Below are positions 6,135 to 14,108 of a stretch of DNA of 35,204 nt, one piece after another. Positions within the stretch are counted from its first letter, which is position 1, and the number at the start of each line of letters is the position of its first letter. The position numbers were made by a program, and so were the translations under genes. The notes beneath the pieces were generated by a model. The model was not told where the DNA came from. It saw only the letters and a list, made by a program, of their open reading frames with translations, and ran no database searches. Origin of the DNA: Anaerolineae bacterium (GTDB lineage: Bacteria; Chloroflexota; Anaerolineae; Anaerolineales; Villigracilaceae); contig JAFLCF010000023.1 in the NCBI GenBank assembly GCA_017303735.1, positions 1-35,204 of the forward strand, in the 5' to 3' direction.

Positions 6135-8747
6135 TTAGCTTCTCAATTTCGCGCCAACTTCTTTTTCCAGCCGTTTGACGATCTTGTTGCGGATGGCGGC
6201 AGCATCGGCGTCAGTGAGGGTCTTGTCTTCGGCTTGATACGTCAACGCATATGCCAGAGACTTTTTGCCTTCGCCGATCTTTTCGTCACGATACAGGTCG
6301 AACAAGCGGACGTTGGTCACGCTTCTTCCGCCTGTTTGCCTGATTAGTGCTTCGACGGTTTCAGCCAACACTGATTCATCTACGATGAGGGCGATGTCTT
6401 CGTACATGGATGGTGTCTCAGGGATGGTCTTGATTCCATACGTCGGGGCGATGGCGCGCATGATGTCGAGGTCGAATTCAGCAACGAGGACAGGCGAATA
6501 ACCCAACTCGTATTGCTCTTTCACCAGCGGGTGCATTTCACCGAACACACCAATGACCTTGTCACCTGCTTTGACTTCGGCGGCTTTGCCTGGGTGGAGA
6601 TGAGAGTAGGCAGAAGTGGCAGTGTAGGAAATGTTTGTGAGGCGCAACCCGCTCAACATGAGTTCGATGCGTCCCTTCAAGTCGAAGAAGTCCAGTTTGG
6701 CGGAATCCTTGACATCCCATGCTGTCGCTTCGCGCAGACCCGTCATCGCGATGGCAAGTTTGCGCGGCTCATCGGGGAGTTCGTTCTTGTGCGGCACGAA
6801 GACCGAGCCGATTTCGAAGAACGAGAAGGCTTCGCTGTAGCGGATGTTTTTCTCAAGCGAGTCGATCACCGAAGCGATGAGGCTGCGGCGCAGAACGCTT
6901 TTCTCGGGTGCGATGGGGTTGGCAAGGCGGACATATTCATCGTGCTTGGCGATGCGACCTTCTTTTTCGGGCGAGGTCATGCGATACGAAACGACTTCCT
7001 GCAAACCGAGCGCAACGAGCAGATCACGCAGATGTTCTTCCCACTCGTGGACGGGGTTGCCAACCTGCGGCGGAAGCGCATCTGCCATGGTGGTGGTCGG
7101 GATGTTGTCGTAACCATAACTGCGGGCAACTTCTTCAAGCACATCGGCAACACCGACGACACCTTCGCCAATGTCCATGCGATGATTGGGGGAAGTGACT
7201 TGGAGTTTATCGCCTTTCACTTCACATTTGAATTCGAGGCGCTTGAGAAGTTCGGCAGTCTTTTCAAGCGTGAGGTCAATGCCGAGCCAACGCTTCACAT
7301 CGTTGACGGTGATCTCGACCACCGCGTCTTTCGGCGGCAGCGGATACGCATCCACGAGATCGGGGGCAACGGCACCTCCTGCCCACTCTGCCATATATTT
7401 CAAGCCGAGACTCACGCCGCCTTCTGCCATGGCAGGGTGTACGCCGCGCGAAAAACGGAATGAGGCTTCGGACGGCAGGTTGTGCTGCTTTGCCGTGCGG
7501 CGGATGTTGATGAAATTCCACGCCGCGCCTTCGAGGAGGATATTAACTGTGCTTTTTCCGCGCACGCTTGCTTTACCGTGCGGCAACTTTTCATCAGGTT
7601 TTGTCTCGATACCAACAGCATCAAGCACTTCTTTAGAAGCGTCGTACACTTCGCTTTCTGAACCACCCATTACACCTGCAAGAGAAAGAGGTCCTTTCTC
7701 ATCGCAGACCAACACATTCATTGCAGTGAGTGTACGTATATTGCCATCGAGTGTAGTAAGTTTCTCGCCATCTTTTGCGGCACGAGTGCTGATCTTTATC
7801 TTTTTGCCACCAGCACGTTCCTTCAATACATCGTAATCAAAAGCATGCAAAGGCTCGCCATATTCGATCATGGCATAGTTGGTGGCATCTACAATATTGT
7901 TGATGGCGCGGACACCCGCCAATTTGAGACGGCGTTGAATTTGATATGGGCTGGGCTTGATCTCAATATTACGGATCAGACCGACGACGAAGCGCGGGTT
8001 GAGTTCAGGATCGGTGATTTCAATTTCCACTAACTCTTTTACCGACTGTCCACTGATAACTGGTGACTGGTTACTGTTCTTCTTCAACTCACGACCCAAC
8101 ATCGCCGCCAACTCACGCGCAATACCGATCACGTTCGCATTCCTCGCCATGTTCGGCAAAATGGAAATATCCAGCACGGCATCGCCCATGTAATCGGCGA
8201 GCGGCATGCCCACAGGTGCATCGTCGTCGAGGATGATGATGCCATCGCTTTCGTCGGTGATGCCCAATTCTTTTTCAGAACAGACCATCGAGTACGAGTC
8301 TACGCCGCGGATCTTGGCGCGTTTGAGCGTCATCAACACCTGACCTTCAGCGTGACCATCGTAAAGAGTCGTGCCTTCCTTCGCGTATGCCACCTTGATG
8401 GGCTTATCAAGTTTGCCCGCGCCTTTGAGGTGGAAGATGTTCGGCGCGCCAGTGAGCACGACCTGATCTTGCTGACCATCGTACAGGTCGAGCAAAGTCA
8501 ACTTGTCCGCATTGGGATGCGCTTTCACTTCGCGGATCTCCGCCACGACAAGTTTCTCCTTGTCCCAGCCGATGCCGTTGGTCTTGAACTCGTGCTTCTC
8601 ACCTTCTTTATACACAGGCATGGGCAGACCGACGTAGAGAATCTCGTCCACTTCCATGCCAGCGAGGGTCAGTTTGCGGGCTATGTCCTCAACAGACAGT
8701 CCGCTCAAATCAATAAAATCTTTTAACCAAGATAAAGGTATCTTCAT
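6135..8747 (-). CDS. pheT: Phenylalanyl-tRNA synthetase beta subunit
   Basis: Beta chain of the alpha2-beta2 synthetase; it binds tRNA-Phe, edits mischarged Tyr-tRNA and completes the charging enzyme. The N-terminus MKIPLSWLKDFIDL is typical. It is followed by a tRNA-binding OB domain (about residues 45-165), B3/B4 editing domain, B5 domain (around VVEITVNDVKRWLG), a catalytic-like domain and a C-terminal anticodon-binding FDX-ACB domain (from about 780). The start at 8747 has an AGAGGAAAC site; an in-frame ATG seven codons upstream lacks one. At 870 residues it is longer than the E. coli protein (795). Part of the excess is residues about 224-236, encoded by a heptamer-repeat array (8045-8079). 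It lies 89 bases after pheS in one operon under the T-box. Confidence 0.95.
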   Translation of the reverse strand: MKIPLSWLKDFIDLSGLSVEDIARKLTLAGMEVDEILYVGLPMPVYKEGEKHEFKTNGIGWDKEKLVVAEIREVKAHPNADKLTLLDLYDGQQDQVVLTGAPNIFHLKGAGKLDKPIKVAYAKEGTTLYDGHAEGQVLMTLKRAKIRGVDSYSMVCSEKELGITDESDGIIILDDDAPVGMPLADYMGDAVLDISILPNMARNANVIGIARELAAMLGRELKKNSNQSPVISGQSVKELVEIEITDPELNPRFVVGLIRNIEIKPSPYQIQRRLKLAGVRAINNIVDATNYAMIEYGEPLHAFDYDVLKERAGGKKIKISTRAAKDGEKLTTLDGNIRTLTAMNVLVCDEKGPLSLAGVMGGSESEVYDASKEVLDAVGIETKPDEKLPHGKASVRGKSTVNILLEGAAWNFINIRRTAKQHNLPSEASFRFSRGVHPAMAEGGVSLGLKYMAEWAGGAVAPDLVDAYPLPPKDAVVEITVNDVKRWLGIDLTLEKTAELLKRLEFKCEVKGDKLQVTSPNHRMDIGEGVVGVADVLEEVARSYGYDNIPTTTMADALPPQVGNPVHEWEEHLRDLLVALGLQEVVSYRMTSPEKEGRIAKHDEYVRLANPIAPEKSVLRRSLIASVIDSLEKNIRYSEAFSFFEIGSVFVPHKNELPDEPRKLAIAMTGLREATAWDVKDSAKLDFFDLKGRIELMLSGLRLTNISYTATSAYSHLHPGKAAEVKAGDKVIGVFGEMHPLVKEQYELGYSPVLVAEFDLDIMRAIAPTYGIKTIPETPSMYEDIALIVDESVLAETVEALIRQTGGRSVTNVRLFDLYRDEKIGEGKKSLAYALTYQAEDKTLTDADAAAIRNKIVKRLEKEVGAKLRS
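8045..8079. repeat. Heptamer array inside the pheT coding region
   Basis: Five units of ACTGNNN with exact period seven (ACTG at 8045, 8052, 8059, 8066, 8073). It falls in frame within pheT and encodes a polar stretch around NQSPVISGQS that I would not expect in the family core. Confidence 0.75.
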
Positions 8748-8766
8748 AGTTGTTTCCTCTTTCGTC

Positions 8767-8837
8767 AAAATTAGGAATTAGGAGTTACAAATTAGGGAAG
8801 GTAATTCCTAATCCCTAATTTCCCAATTCCTAATTTT
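8767..8837. repeat. Heptamer-based inverted repeat between pheS and pheT
   Basis: Units related to TTAGGAA repeat with period near seven from 8771, then return as TAATTCC-type units on the other half. The outer arms 8767-8779 and 8825-8837 are perfect complements (AAAATTAGGAATT). It touches the pheS stop codon and fills most of the 89-base gap. The transcript could fold into a long A/U-rich hairpin here. Confidence 0.75.
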
Positions 8838-9895
8838 TAGAACTGCTCCAAGAACCTCACATCGTTACCCCAGAAGTAACGGATGTCACCGACTTTATTA
8901 CGCAGCATGAGCTGACGTTCGGGCCCCATGCCCCAGGCATAGCCGGAGTAGACCTTCGGGTCGTAGCCGCCAGCGATCAACACATTGGGATGCACCATGC
9001 CGCAGCCGAGGATTTCAAGCCAGCCCGAATTCTTGCAGACCTGACAACCCTTGCCGCCGCACACGAAACATTCCACGTCCACTTCGGCGCTGGGTTCCGT
9101 GAACGGGAAGTACGAAGCACGGAAGCGCAGGCGCGCGCCTTCACCGAACATGCGGCGCACAAAATCCGCAATCGTGCCTTTCAAGTCCGCGAAAGTGATG
9201 TTCTTGCCAACTGCAAGTCCTTCCACCTGATTGAACTGCACTTCCGACCGCGCAGTGATCTGCTCATAACGGAAGCACATCCCCGGCAACGCAATACGAA
9301 TCGGCGGCGGGTTGTTCGGGTCAGTCGCCGCGAAATAACGCATGGCATGAATTTGTCCCGGAGAGGTATGGGTGCGCATCAAGATCGGATTATCGCCGCG
9401 GTTCTCCGCTTCAATAAAGAACGTATCCTGCATGTCGCGCGCGGGGTGATGCGGCGGGAAGTTCAAATGCTGAAAGTTAAACTCATCCGTTTCCACTTCG
9501 CGCGAGGTGAAAACTTGAAAACCCATCTCCGCCAAAATCGCCAGCACGCGCCTCAACTGCTGTGTGGACGGATGCAAACGCCCGATGTGCTTGTTGCGCC
9601 CGGGCAGGGTCACATCCAATTTTTCTTCAGCGAGGGATTTCTCCAATGCGGCTTGTTTCACCACTGCGGCTTTTTCTTCCAACGCAGCCTCAAGCGCCAC
9701 CTTCACACGGTTCGCGGCTTGACCGATAACGGGTCGCTCCTCTTTCGAGAGTTTGCCCAAGCCGGAAAAGACTCCCATCAATTCCGAACTGCGCCCCAAA
9801 TGAGTCACACGCCATGCTTCCACTGCGGCTGGGTCATTGACCTCTGCCAGGGCAGCGAGCGCGGCTTTTTCGATCTCGTTTAATTTGTCTTGCAT
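8837..9895 (-). CDS. pheS: Phenylalanyl-tRNA synthetase alpha subunit
   Basis: Catalytic alpha chain (352 residues) that attaches phenylalanine to tRNA-Phe. An N-terminal coiled-coil tRNA-binding arm (about 1-95) precedes the class II catalytic domain. Motif 2 lies around GMCFRYEQITARSE, a four-cysteine cluster CFVCGGKGCQVC lies before GWLEILGCGMVHPNVL, and motif 3 is YAWGMGPERQLMLR near the C-terminus. All are usual in bacterial PheS. The start at 9895 is chosen because GGAGG lies five bases upstream; the longer frame from 9919 runs back across this site. First gene of the pheST operon, with a long leader holding a T-box and a palindromic repeat. Confidence 0.96.
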   Translation of the reverse strand: MQDKLNEIEKAALAALAEVNDPAAVEAWRVTHLGRSSELMGVFSGLGKLSKEERPVIGQAANRVKVALEAALEEKAAVVKQAALEKSLAEEKLDVTLPGRNKHIGRLHPSTQQLRRVLAILAEMGFQVFTSREVETDEFNFQHLNFPPHHPARDMQDTFFIEAENRGDNPILMRTHTSPGQIHAMRYFAATDPNNPPPIRIALPGMCFRYEQITARSEVQFNQVEGLAVGKNITFADLKGTIADFVRRMFGEGARLRFRASYFPFTEPSAEVDVECFVCGGKGCQVCKNSGWLEILGCGMVHPNVLIAGGYDPKVYSGYAWGMGPERQLMLRNKVGDIRYFWGNDVRFLEQF

Positions 9896-9913
9896 AGATG
9901 CCTCCGTTGTTCC

Positions 9914-10010
9914 CGTCATTGCGAGGAGGGCGATCTTCCCGACGAAGCAATCTCCAAATTAAATATGAGATTGCTTCGGGCAAAGAGCAAGAGCGCCCTC
10001 GCAATGACGG
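9914..10010. repeat. Palindromic interspersed repeat in the pheS leader
   Basis: Two nested pairs of complementary arms: CGTCATTGCGAGG at 9914-9926 with CCTCGCAATGACG near 9997-10009, and GAAGCAATCTC at 9944-9954 with GAGATTGCTTC at 9967-9977. This matches a type of dispersed REP-like element I recall from many environmental bacterial genomes. It lies between the T-box terminator and the pheS ribosome binding site, so it is part of every anti-terminated pheST mRNA. Confidence 0.8.
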
Positions 10011-10020
10011 ATAAAAATAC

Positions 10021-10285
10021 AAACAAAAACTCCCGTCCACTATGGGACGGGAGGAAGTTCACCCGTGGTACCACCCAAATTCATCTCAATTGAGATGCGC
10101 TTTGTGCCGACTAACATCGGCTTCCCTGATAACGCTGGAATTGCGGCTCAGACTACTAGAAGATCATTCACCTGAACGGCTCGAGAGGGAACTTCAACTG
10201 GGTTCGGTCGAGTGCAATTTCACCAACTGCCTTGCACATCTCTGGCGGCTTCCTTCAGCCTACTTTCCTCTGTCACAGCCTTGAT
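10021..10285 (-). promoter_or_regulatory. T-box riboswitch (tRNA-Phe) controlling pheST
   Basis: Transcription-attenuation leader that reads tRNA-Phe charging. On the minus strand the conserved T-box core GGGTGGTACCACGG lies at 10076-10063; its TGGT (10073-10070) would pair with the ACCA end of uncharged tRNA. A stem I region upstream ends in GAAG-TTC-CCTCTCGAG, where TTC (10191-10189), a Phe codon, sits at the specifier position. Downstream, a 9-bp stem (10053-10045 with 10038-10030, CTCCCGTCC) followed by TTTTTGTTT forms the terminator; the T-box core would form the competing antiterminator. Low charged tRNA-Phe should therefore raise pheST expression. Specifier, T-box and downstream gene all agree on phenylalanine. 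The 409-base gap 9896-10304 is filled by this leader, its promoter and one repeat. Confidence 0.95.
10030..10053 (-). terminator. T-box regulated terminator
   Basis: Stem CTCCCGTCC (10053-10045), loop of six, GGACGGGAG (10038-10030), then TTTTTGTTT. This is the conditional terminator of the pheST leader. Confidence 0.92.
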
Positions 10286-10291
10286 GCGGTT

Positions 10292-10319
10292 ATTATCTGC
10301 GGAATCAGACTTCTGTCAA
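10292..10319 (-). promoter_or_regulatory. Promoter of the pheST T-box leader
   Basis: A perfect TTGACA (-35, 10319-10314) and GATAAT (-10, 10297-10292) are separated by 16 bases. The expected start is near 10285, giving a leader of about 390 bases. The -35 box lies inside the last codons of the diguanylate cyclase gene. Confidence 0.85.
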
Positions 10320-11090
10320 GGTACGATGCGCAATGACGCGCATCCCGCCCTGATGTTTGGCAGCGTATAAGGCAAAGTCCGCTTCGCGCATGAGGGCGTT
10401 GAAATCCGTCATGTTTGCGCGAAATACCGAAACTCCAATACTGACGCGGGCTGAAATCGAATGCCCACCAAATTGAAAGACAGAAGATCGAACTTGTTCA
10501 AGAATTCTATCCAAGCATTCTTTTGCTTGTTGGGCATTGGTATCGGGAAGAAGAAAAATGAATTCATCCCCTCCATAGCGGGCAAAAACATCCACATGCC
10601 GAAGCCCTGCCATACAAAGTTGGGCAATATGTCTTAAGATAGCATCTCCAGCAAGGTGACCATAAATATCATTGATATCTTTGAAATTATCAAAATCCAA
10701 AATGGCTACTGAAAATTGAGTTTGATGCCGTTTACCGCGTTCAAATTCGCGGGAAGCCTGTTCGAAGAAATAGCGGCGGTTTAAAACGCCTGTCAGTTCA
10801 TCAGTATTGGAAAGCTGGCGTAGGCGTTTTTCGGCAAGGTCTAAGCGATGGACAAGCGTGAAACTGGCATATGAGGCAATGGGAGCTATACACAAAGGAA
10901 CTATCACCGATATCCAAATTCCAGACCCTCCTATAGAACCATCGATTACATACATAATGACAGATGTTATTCCAACAGAGATCAGTACAGAAATAAACGT
11001 GGTCGCCAATACAACCTGTATGATCCCAAATCGGCGGATAAGGGTAGGCAATACGTTCTTATCATGAGGTGTACCATCAGATGATTTCAT
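10305..11090 (-). CDS. Membrane diguanylate cyclase (GGDEF)
   Basis: Makes the second messenger c-di-GMP from two GTP. The 261-residue protein has two N-terminal membrane helices (about 23-48 and 58-80), a short helical linker and a GGDEF domain beginning at SNTDELTGVLNRRYF. The active-site motif GGDEF is intact at 173-177. An inhibitory I-site RxxD (RHVD, 164-167) stands five residues before it, so product inhibition is expected. There is no sensor domain beyond the membrane segments, so the signal, if any, must act there. The reading frame's 3' end carries the -35 box of the pheST promoter, and the divergent marC-like gene begins 100 bases from its start. Confidence 0.9.
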   Translation of the reverse strand: MKSSDGTPHDKNVLPTLIRRFGIIQVVLATTFISVLISVGITSVIMYVIDGSIGGSGIWISVIVPLCIAPIASYASFTLVHRLDLAEKRLRQLSNTDELTGVLNRRYFFEQASREFERGKRHQTQFSVAILDFDNFKDINDIYGHLAGDAILRHIAQLCMAGLRHVDVFARYGGDEFIFLLPDTNAQQAKECLDRILEQVRSSVFQFGGHSISARVSIGVSVFRANMTDFNALMREADFALYAAKHQGGMRVIAHRTLTEV

Positions 11091-11189
11091 AGCCTGTTTG
11101 GTATATTTGTCGGTGAAATGCCGTTGAACGGTTTATCATCTTACCCCCAATTGAAAAAAACGGCACCACCCATACGTCCCAGGAGAATT

Positions 11190-11834
11190 ATGACCGCTTC
11201 ACCCTTGTTCGAGTTTGCGTTATTGAGCTTTATTTCGCTGTTTACCATGGTCAACCCCATTGGGGTGGTACCTGTATTTACCGCCATGACCGCCAAACTG
11301 TCACCACAGGAATCTCACCGGGTGGCATGGAAGGCAACGCTGACAGGTGCCCTTATTTTACTGACATTTGCGGTGACGGGTCAGTGGATCTTCCGCTTCT
11401 TCTCGATTTCGGTGGATAGCCTGCGAGTGGTAGGAGGCGTGATCTTTTTCTTCATGGGCTACGAAATGCTGCAAGCCCGCCTCACGCGGACGCAATTTGA
11501 TGACGAGACCAACCATGAATACATCAATGACATTGCCATCACGCCGTTGGGAATTCCCATCATCTGCGGACCGGGAGCGATCACAACGGCGATTCTGCTT
11601 ATGAATGAATCGGAGACGATGGTTGAGCAAGGTATTGTGCTGGGCATCATTGCAGGCATTATGTTATTCACGTATTTGCTGTTATTGGGCGCGAAGCAGG
11701 TGACGCACGTCATTGGAGAAAATGGGAATAAGGTGATGCTGCGTTTGATGGGGTTGATCGTGATGGTGATTGCCGTGGAATTCTTCTTTGCCGGGCTGAC
11801 GCCCATTGTGCGGAAGATGCTTTCGGGTGGCTAA
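11190..11834 (+). CDS. MarC-family integral membrane protein
   Basis: 214-residue protein with six predicted membrane helices. Family marks include FTMVNPIGVVPVF near the N-terminus and ITPLGIPIICGPGAITTAI in the middle, the paired NPxG/GPG pattern of the MarC/UPF0056 family. Its function is not established; the historical link to multiple antibiotic resistance is unsupported. ATG 11190 is chosen because AGGAG lies four bases upstream; an in-frame ATG at 11118 would add 24 residues of unlikely polar sequence. Single gene, followed by a strong hairpin. Confidence 0.9.
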   Translation: MTASPLFEFALLSFISLFTMVNPIGVVPVFTAMTAKLSPQESHRVAWKATLTGALILLTFAVTGQWIFRFFSISVDSLRVVGGVIFFFMGYEMLQARLTRTQFDDETNHEYINDIAITPLGIPIICGPGAITTAILLMNESETMVEQGIVLGIIAGIMLFTYLLLLGAKQVTHVIGENGNKVMLRLMGLIVMVIAVEFFFAGLTPIVRKMLSGG

Positions 11835-11879
11835 AAGCCTGAAGCGCAGAAGCAGGTGTGAGTTAAGTCGGATGCGTTA

Positions 11880-11914
11880 AAAGTGACAGTCACCTTAAAG
11901 GTGACTGTCACTTT
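11880..11914. terminator. Bidirectional hairpin terminator after the marC-like gene
   Basis: Perfect 15-bp arms (11880-11894 and 11900-11914; arm GTGACAGTCACC with A-rich end) and a five-base loop. It is placed between convergent genes and followed on the plus strand by a T-rich stretch. Confidence 0.85.
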
Positions 11915-11922
11915 GTTTAATC

Positions 11923-13413
11923 TTAGGGCATGGGCGGGAGTTGTTCGTCGTAAAGCCAGGCATCAAAGAGATTATCAAGTTGTTGCCCGCTCAGTTCTTC
12001 GGCAACAGCGATGAAATCGTCTGTGGTGGCGTTGCCGTATTTGTGACGGCTGTGATATTCGCGCAAAATTTCAAAGAAGGTTTCGTCGCCAACTTCCACG
12101 CGCAGGGCGTGGAGTGTAAGCCCGCCGCGTAAATAAACACCGCCATTGAACAGTTCGTTTGGTGTAGGGTTGCCGGGCGGCGGATACAACTGAGGCAAGG
12201 ATTGCACTTCGTTGTAAACAGCAGTGACCCAATTATTGAGCCCATCTTCACCGTAATCGTATTCCACCCACAAGGCTTCGCCATAGGTGGCAAAGCCTTC
12301 ATTGAGCCAGATGTCACTCCAATCGGCAACGCTGACCGAGTCTCCGAACCATTGATGCGCGAGCTCATGGGCAACCACAGACTCGGTGCCTTCAATATCA
12401 TTGAGGTTGATCATATCGACGCCGAAGATCGACAGGGTTTGATTTTCGAGCGCCGCGCCAAACTCGGTATCCATGACGAGCGCGCCGTAGATCTGAAATG
12501 GATAAGGGCCGAACAACTCGCTGAAATAGTCGAGCATTTCGCCCTGCCGCGCAAAAGGCTCGTTGATGTTTTCGGGCAGACTGGCGGCGTAGTAATTACG
12601 AATGGGGATGCCACCATCGGATTCCATTGTTTCGATATTGAAGTCGTTGATGTTGATGGTGGTGAGATAACTTGCCATTGGGTCATTGATGCCGAAGGTG
12701 TACGTGGTGGTATCACCGTTGTCCACTTCGTCTTCGATCAACCCGTTGACGGCAACTTCATACGGCTCTGGCACGGTGACAATGACCGTATAGGTCGCTT
12801 TATCGAGTGGATGGTCGTTGACCGGATAAAAACTTGCCGAGCCATCGGGTTCGCTTAGGACAAAGATGCCGCCATCGTAAGCGATCCAGCCGGTTGGGAA
12901 GGGCAATGCTTGCGAAGTCATGGGTGTGGGAACGCCTTGATAAGACACTGCAACAGTGAAGGCTTCATCTTTTGATAAGGCTTGGGCAGGGGTGATCGTC
13001 AGCTCTTGACCTTGTCTTGTGAATTCAGCTGCTTCATCATTGACCTCAATGCTGGTGATCTCAAAACCAGCAAAATCCAGGTTGAAGCGGCTCAAGTCTT
13101 GTGTGGCAATGGCTTCGATGGTGGTTTTGGCTTCGAGTTGGCTGGTATCTACGTCAAGGACTTGAATATCAAGGGTGTAGTGTTGGGTATCGTATCCACC
13201 ATTGCCAAAGTTGGGATAGAACGAATCGCCCATACCCTCCGCACCTGCGAGCGGATCGGCAGGCGATTCGGATGGCACATCAGCGGCTTGTTCTGTTGAT
13301 TCAGTGCTTGGGGAATCTGTAGCCGTAGGTGGTGCAGCAGGCGTTGTTGAAAGCGTCTGACAGGCAAGCAGGACGAGGATAACAAGGGATGGAATAAGGA
13401 ATTTTCGTTTCAT
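11923..13413 (-). CDS. M1-family zinc aminopeptidase-like lipoprotein
   Basis: Predicted surface-anchored metallopeptidase of the M1 (aminopeptidase N/leukotriene A4 hydrolase) family, 496 residues. The lipoprotein signal ends LVLLAC with Cys18 as lipidation site, then a Ser/Thr/Pro-rich linker (about 20-60). The N-terminal beta domain is followed by the catalytic domain: substrate motif GAALENQT (normally GAMEN), zinc motif HELAH (H349, E350, H353) and NEGFA with third ligand E372, spaced exactly as in the family. It lacks the long C-terminal helical domain of full-size APN, so it is a short M1 form. It probably trims peptides outside the cell. The RBS is weak (GGAA). It lies 40 bases after the HD gene, in the same direction. 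Confidence 0.88.
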   Translation of the reverse strand: MKRKFLIPSLVILVLLACQTLSTTPAAPPTATDSPSTESTEQAADVPSESPADPLAGAEGMGDSFYPNFGNGGYDTQHYTLDIQVLDVDTSQLEAKTTIEAIATQDLSRFNLDFAGFEITSIEVNDEAAEFTRQGQELTITPAQALSKDEAFTVAVSYQGVPTPMTSQALPFPTGWIAYDGGIFVLSEPDGSASFYPVNDHPLDKATYTVIVTVPEPYEVAVNGLIEDEVDNGDTTTYTFGINDPMASYLTTININDFNIETMESDGGIPIRNYYAASLPENINEPFARQGEMLDYFSELFGPYPFQIYGALVMDTEFGAALENQTLSIFGVDMINLNDIEGTESVVAHELAHQWFGDSVSVADWSDIWLNEGFATYGEALWVEYDYGEDGLNNWVTAVYNEVQSLPQLYPPPGNPTPNELFNGGVYLRGGLTLHALRVEVGDETFFEILREYHSRHKYGNATTDDFIAVAEELSGQQLDNLFDAWLYDEQLPPMP

Positions 13414-13430
13414 AATATTTCCGAGAGATG

Positions 13431-13465
13431 AGTAACTCTTAACTTATTACTCATTACTTATTCTT
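13431..13465. repeat. Heptamer array at the 3' end of the HD gene
   Basis: Five units with period seven, each ending ACT or CTT (AGTAACT, CTTAACT, TATTACT, CATTACT, TATTCTT). It overlaps the last codons and stop of the HD hydrolase gene and most of the gap to the M1 gene. It has the same period as the arrays in pheT and between pheS and pheT. Confidence 0.7.
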
Positions 13466-14107
13466 CCCTTCCCATTCCAACATGAACTGATCCAGAAATT
13501 TCACCATCACATCATGGCGTTCTTCTGCAATGCGTTTGGCAGTCGCTGTGTTCATGCGATCTTTGAGAAGAAGTAATTTTTCGTAGAAATGATTGATGGT
13601 GGCGCTTTTGCTGTTCTTGTATTCTTCAAAGCTAGCGTGCATTTTGGGTGGAGAGTCTGGGTCGTACATGGGGCGATTTTTGTAGCCACCATAAGCAAAG
13701 GCTCGTCCGATTCCGATGGCACCGATGGCGTCTAAACGGTCGGCATCTTGGACAATGAAACCTTCGAGCGAGTCCATTTTGTTTTCGACGCCCGCCCCTT
13801 TATAGGAGATGTGCATGATGATCGTGCAGACGCTATCGGCGATGGCTGAGTCTAGATGGAGAGAATCCAGCCAGGCACGGGCGCGATGCGGGGTTTCGTC
13901 GCCCGCTTCGTTGAACTTCCAGTCATCCAGATCGTGCAGTAACGCTGCGAGTTGAACAATGAAGGTATCCGCTTTTTCGATCTCGCAGATGGCGATGGAG
14001 TTTTTCCAGACGCGGTAGATATGCCACCAATCATGCCCGGAAGAATCATCTAAAAATTCCTGCTTGATGTATTCGGCAGTTTTTTGAATGATCTGTTCGT
14101 TCTTCAT
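13454..14107 (-). CDS. HD-domain phosphohydrolase (YpgQ/YedJ-like)
   Basis: Metal-dependent hydrolase of 217 residues. It starts MKNEQIIQKTAEYI. The pattern SSGHDWWHIYRV (H29), LLHDLDDWK (H58-D59) and VQDADRLDA (distal Asp) is the HD-domain arrangement of the YedJ/YpgQ group; B. subtilis YpgQ hydrolyses nucleoside triphosphates, so a nucleotide substrate is plausible but not shown. ATG 14107 stands one base after the stop of the upstream PPOX gene, so translation is probably coupled; the longer frame would overlap that gene. Its last codons overlap a heptamer array. Confidence 0.82.
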   Translation of the reverse strand: MKNEQIIQKTAEYIKQEFLDDSSGHDWWHIYRVWKNSIAICEIEKADTFIVQLAALLHDLDDWKFNEAGDETPHRARAWLDSLHLDSAIADSVCTIIMHISYKGAGVENKMDSLEGFIVQDADRLDAIGAIGIGRAFAYGGYKNRPMYDPDSPPKMHASFEEYKNSKSATINHFYEKLLLLKDRMNTATAKRIAEERHDVMVKFLDQFMLEWEGKNK

Positions 14108-14108
14108 A

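Noticed and set aside
6513..7463. Long open frame of 316 codons on the plus strand
   Set aside because: It lies wholly antisense to pheT, which has clear family motifs, and its translation resembles no protein; it is a shadow frame.
8990..9883. Open frame of 297 codons antisense to pheS
   Set aside because: Fully inside pheS on the opposite strand and rich in His/Arg/Phe as expected from codon complement; no RBS.
11118..11189. Upstream start for the marC-like gene
   Set aside because: The added 24 residues are polar and Pro/Arg-rich and the strong AGGAG site points to ATG 11190.
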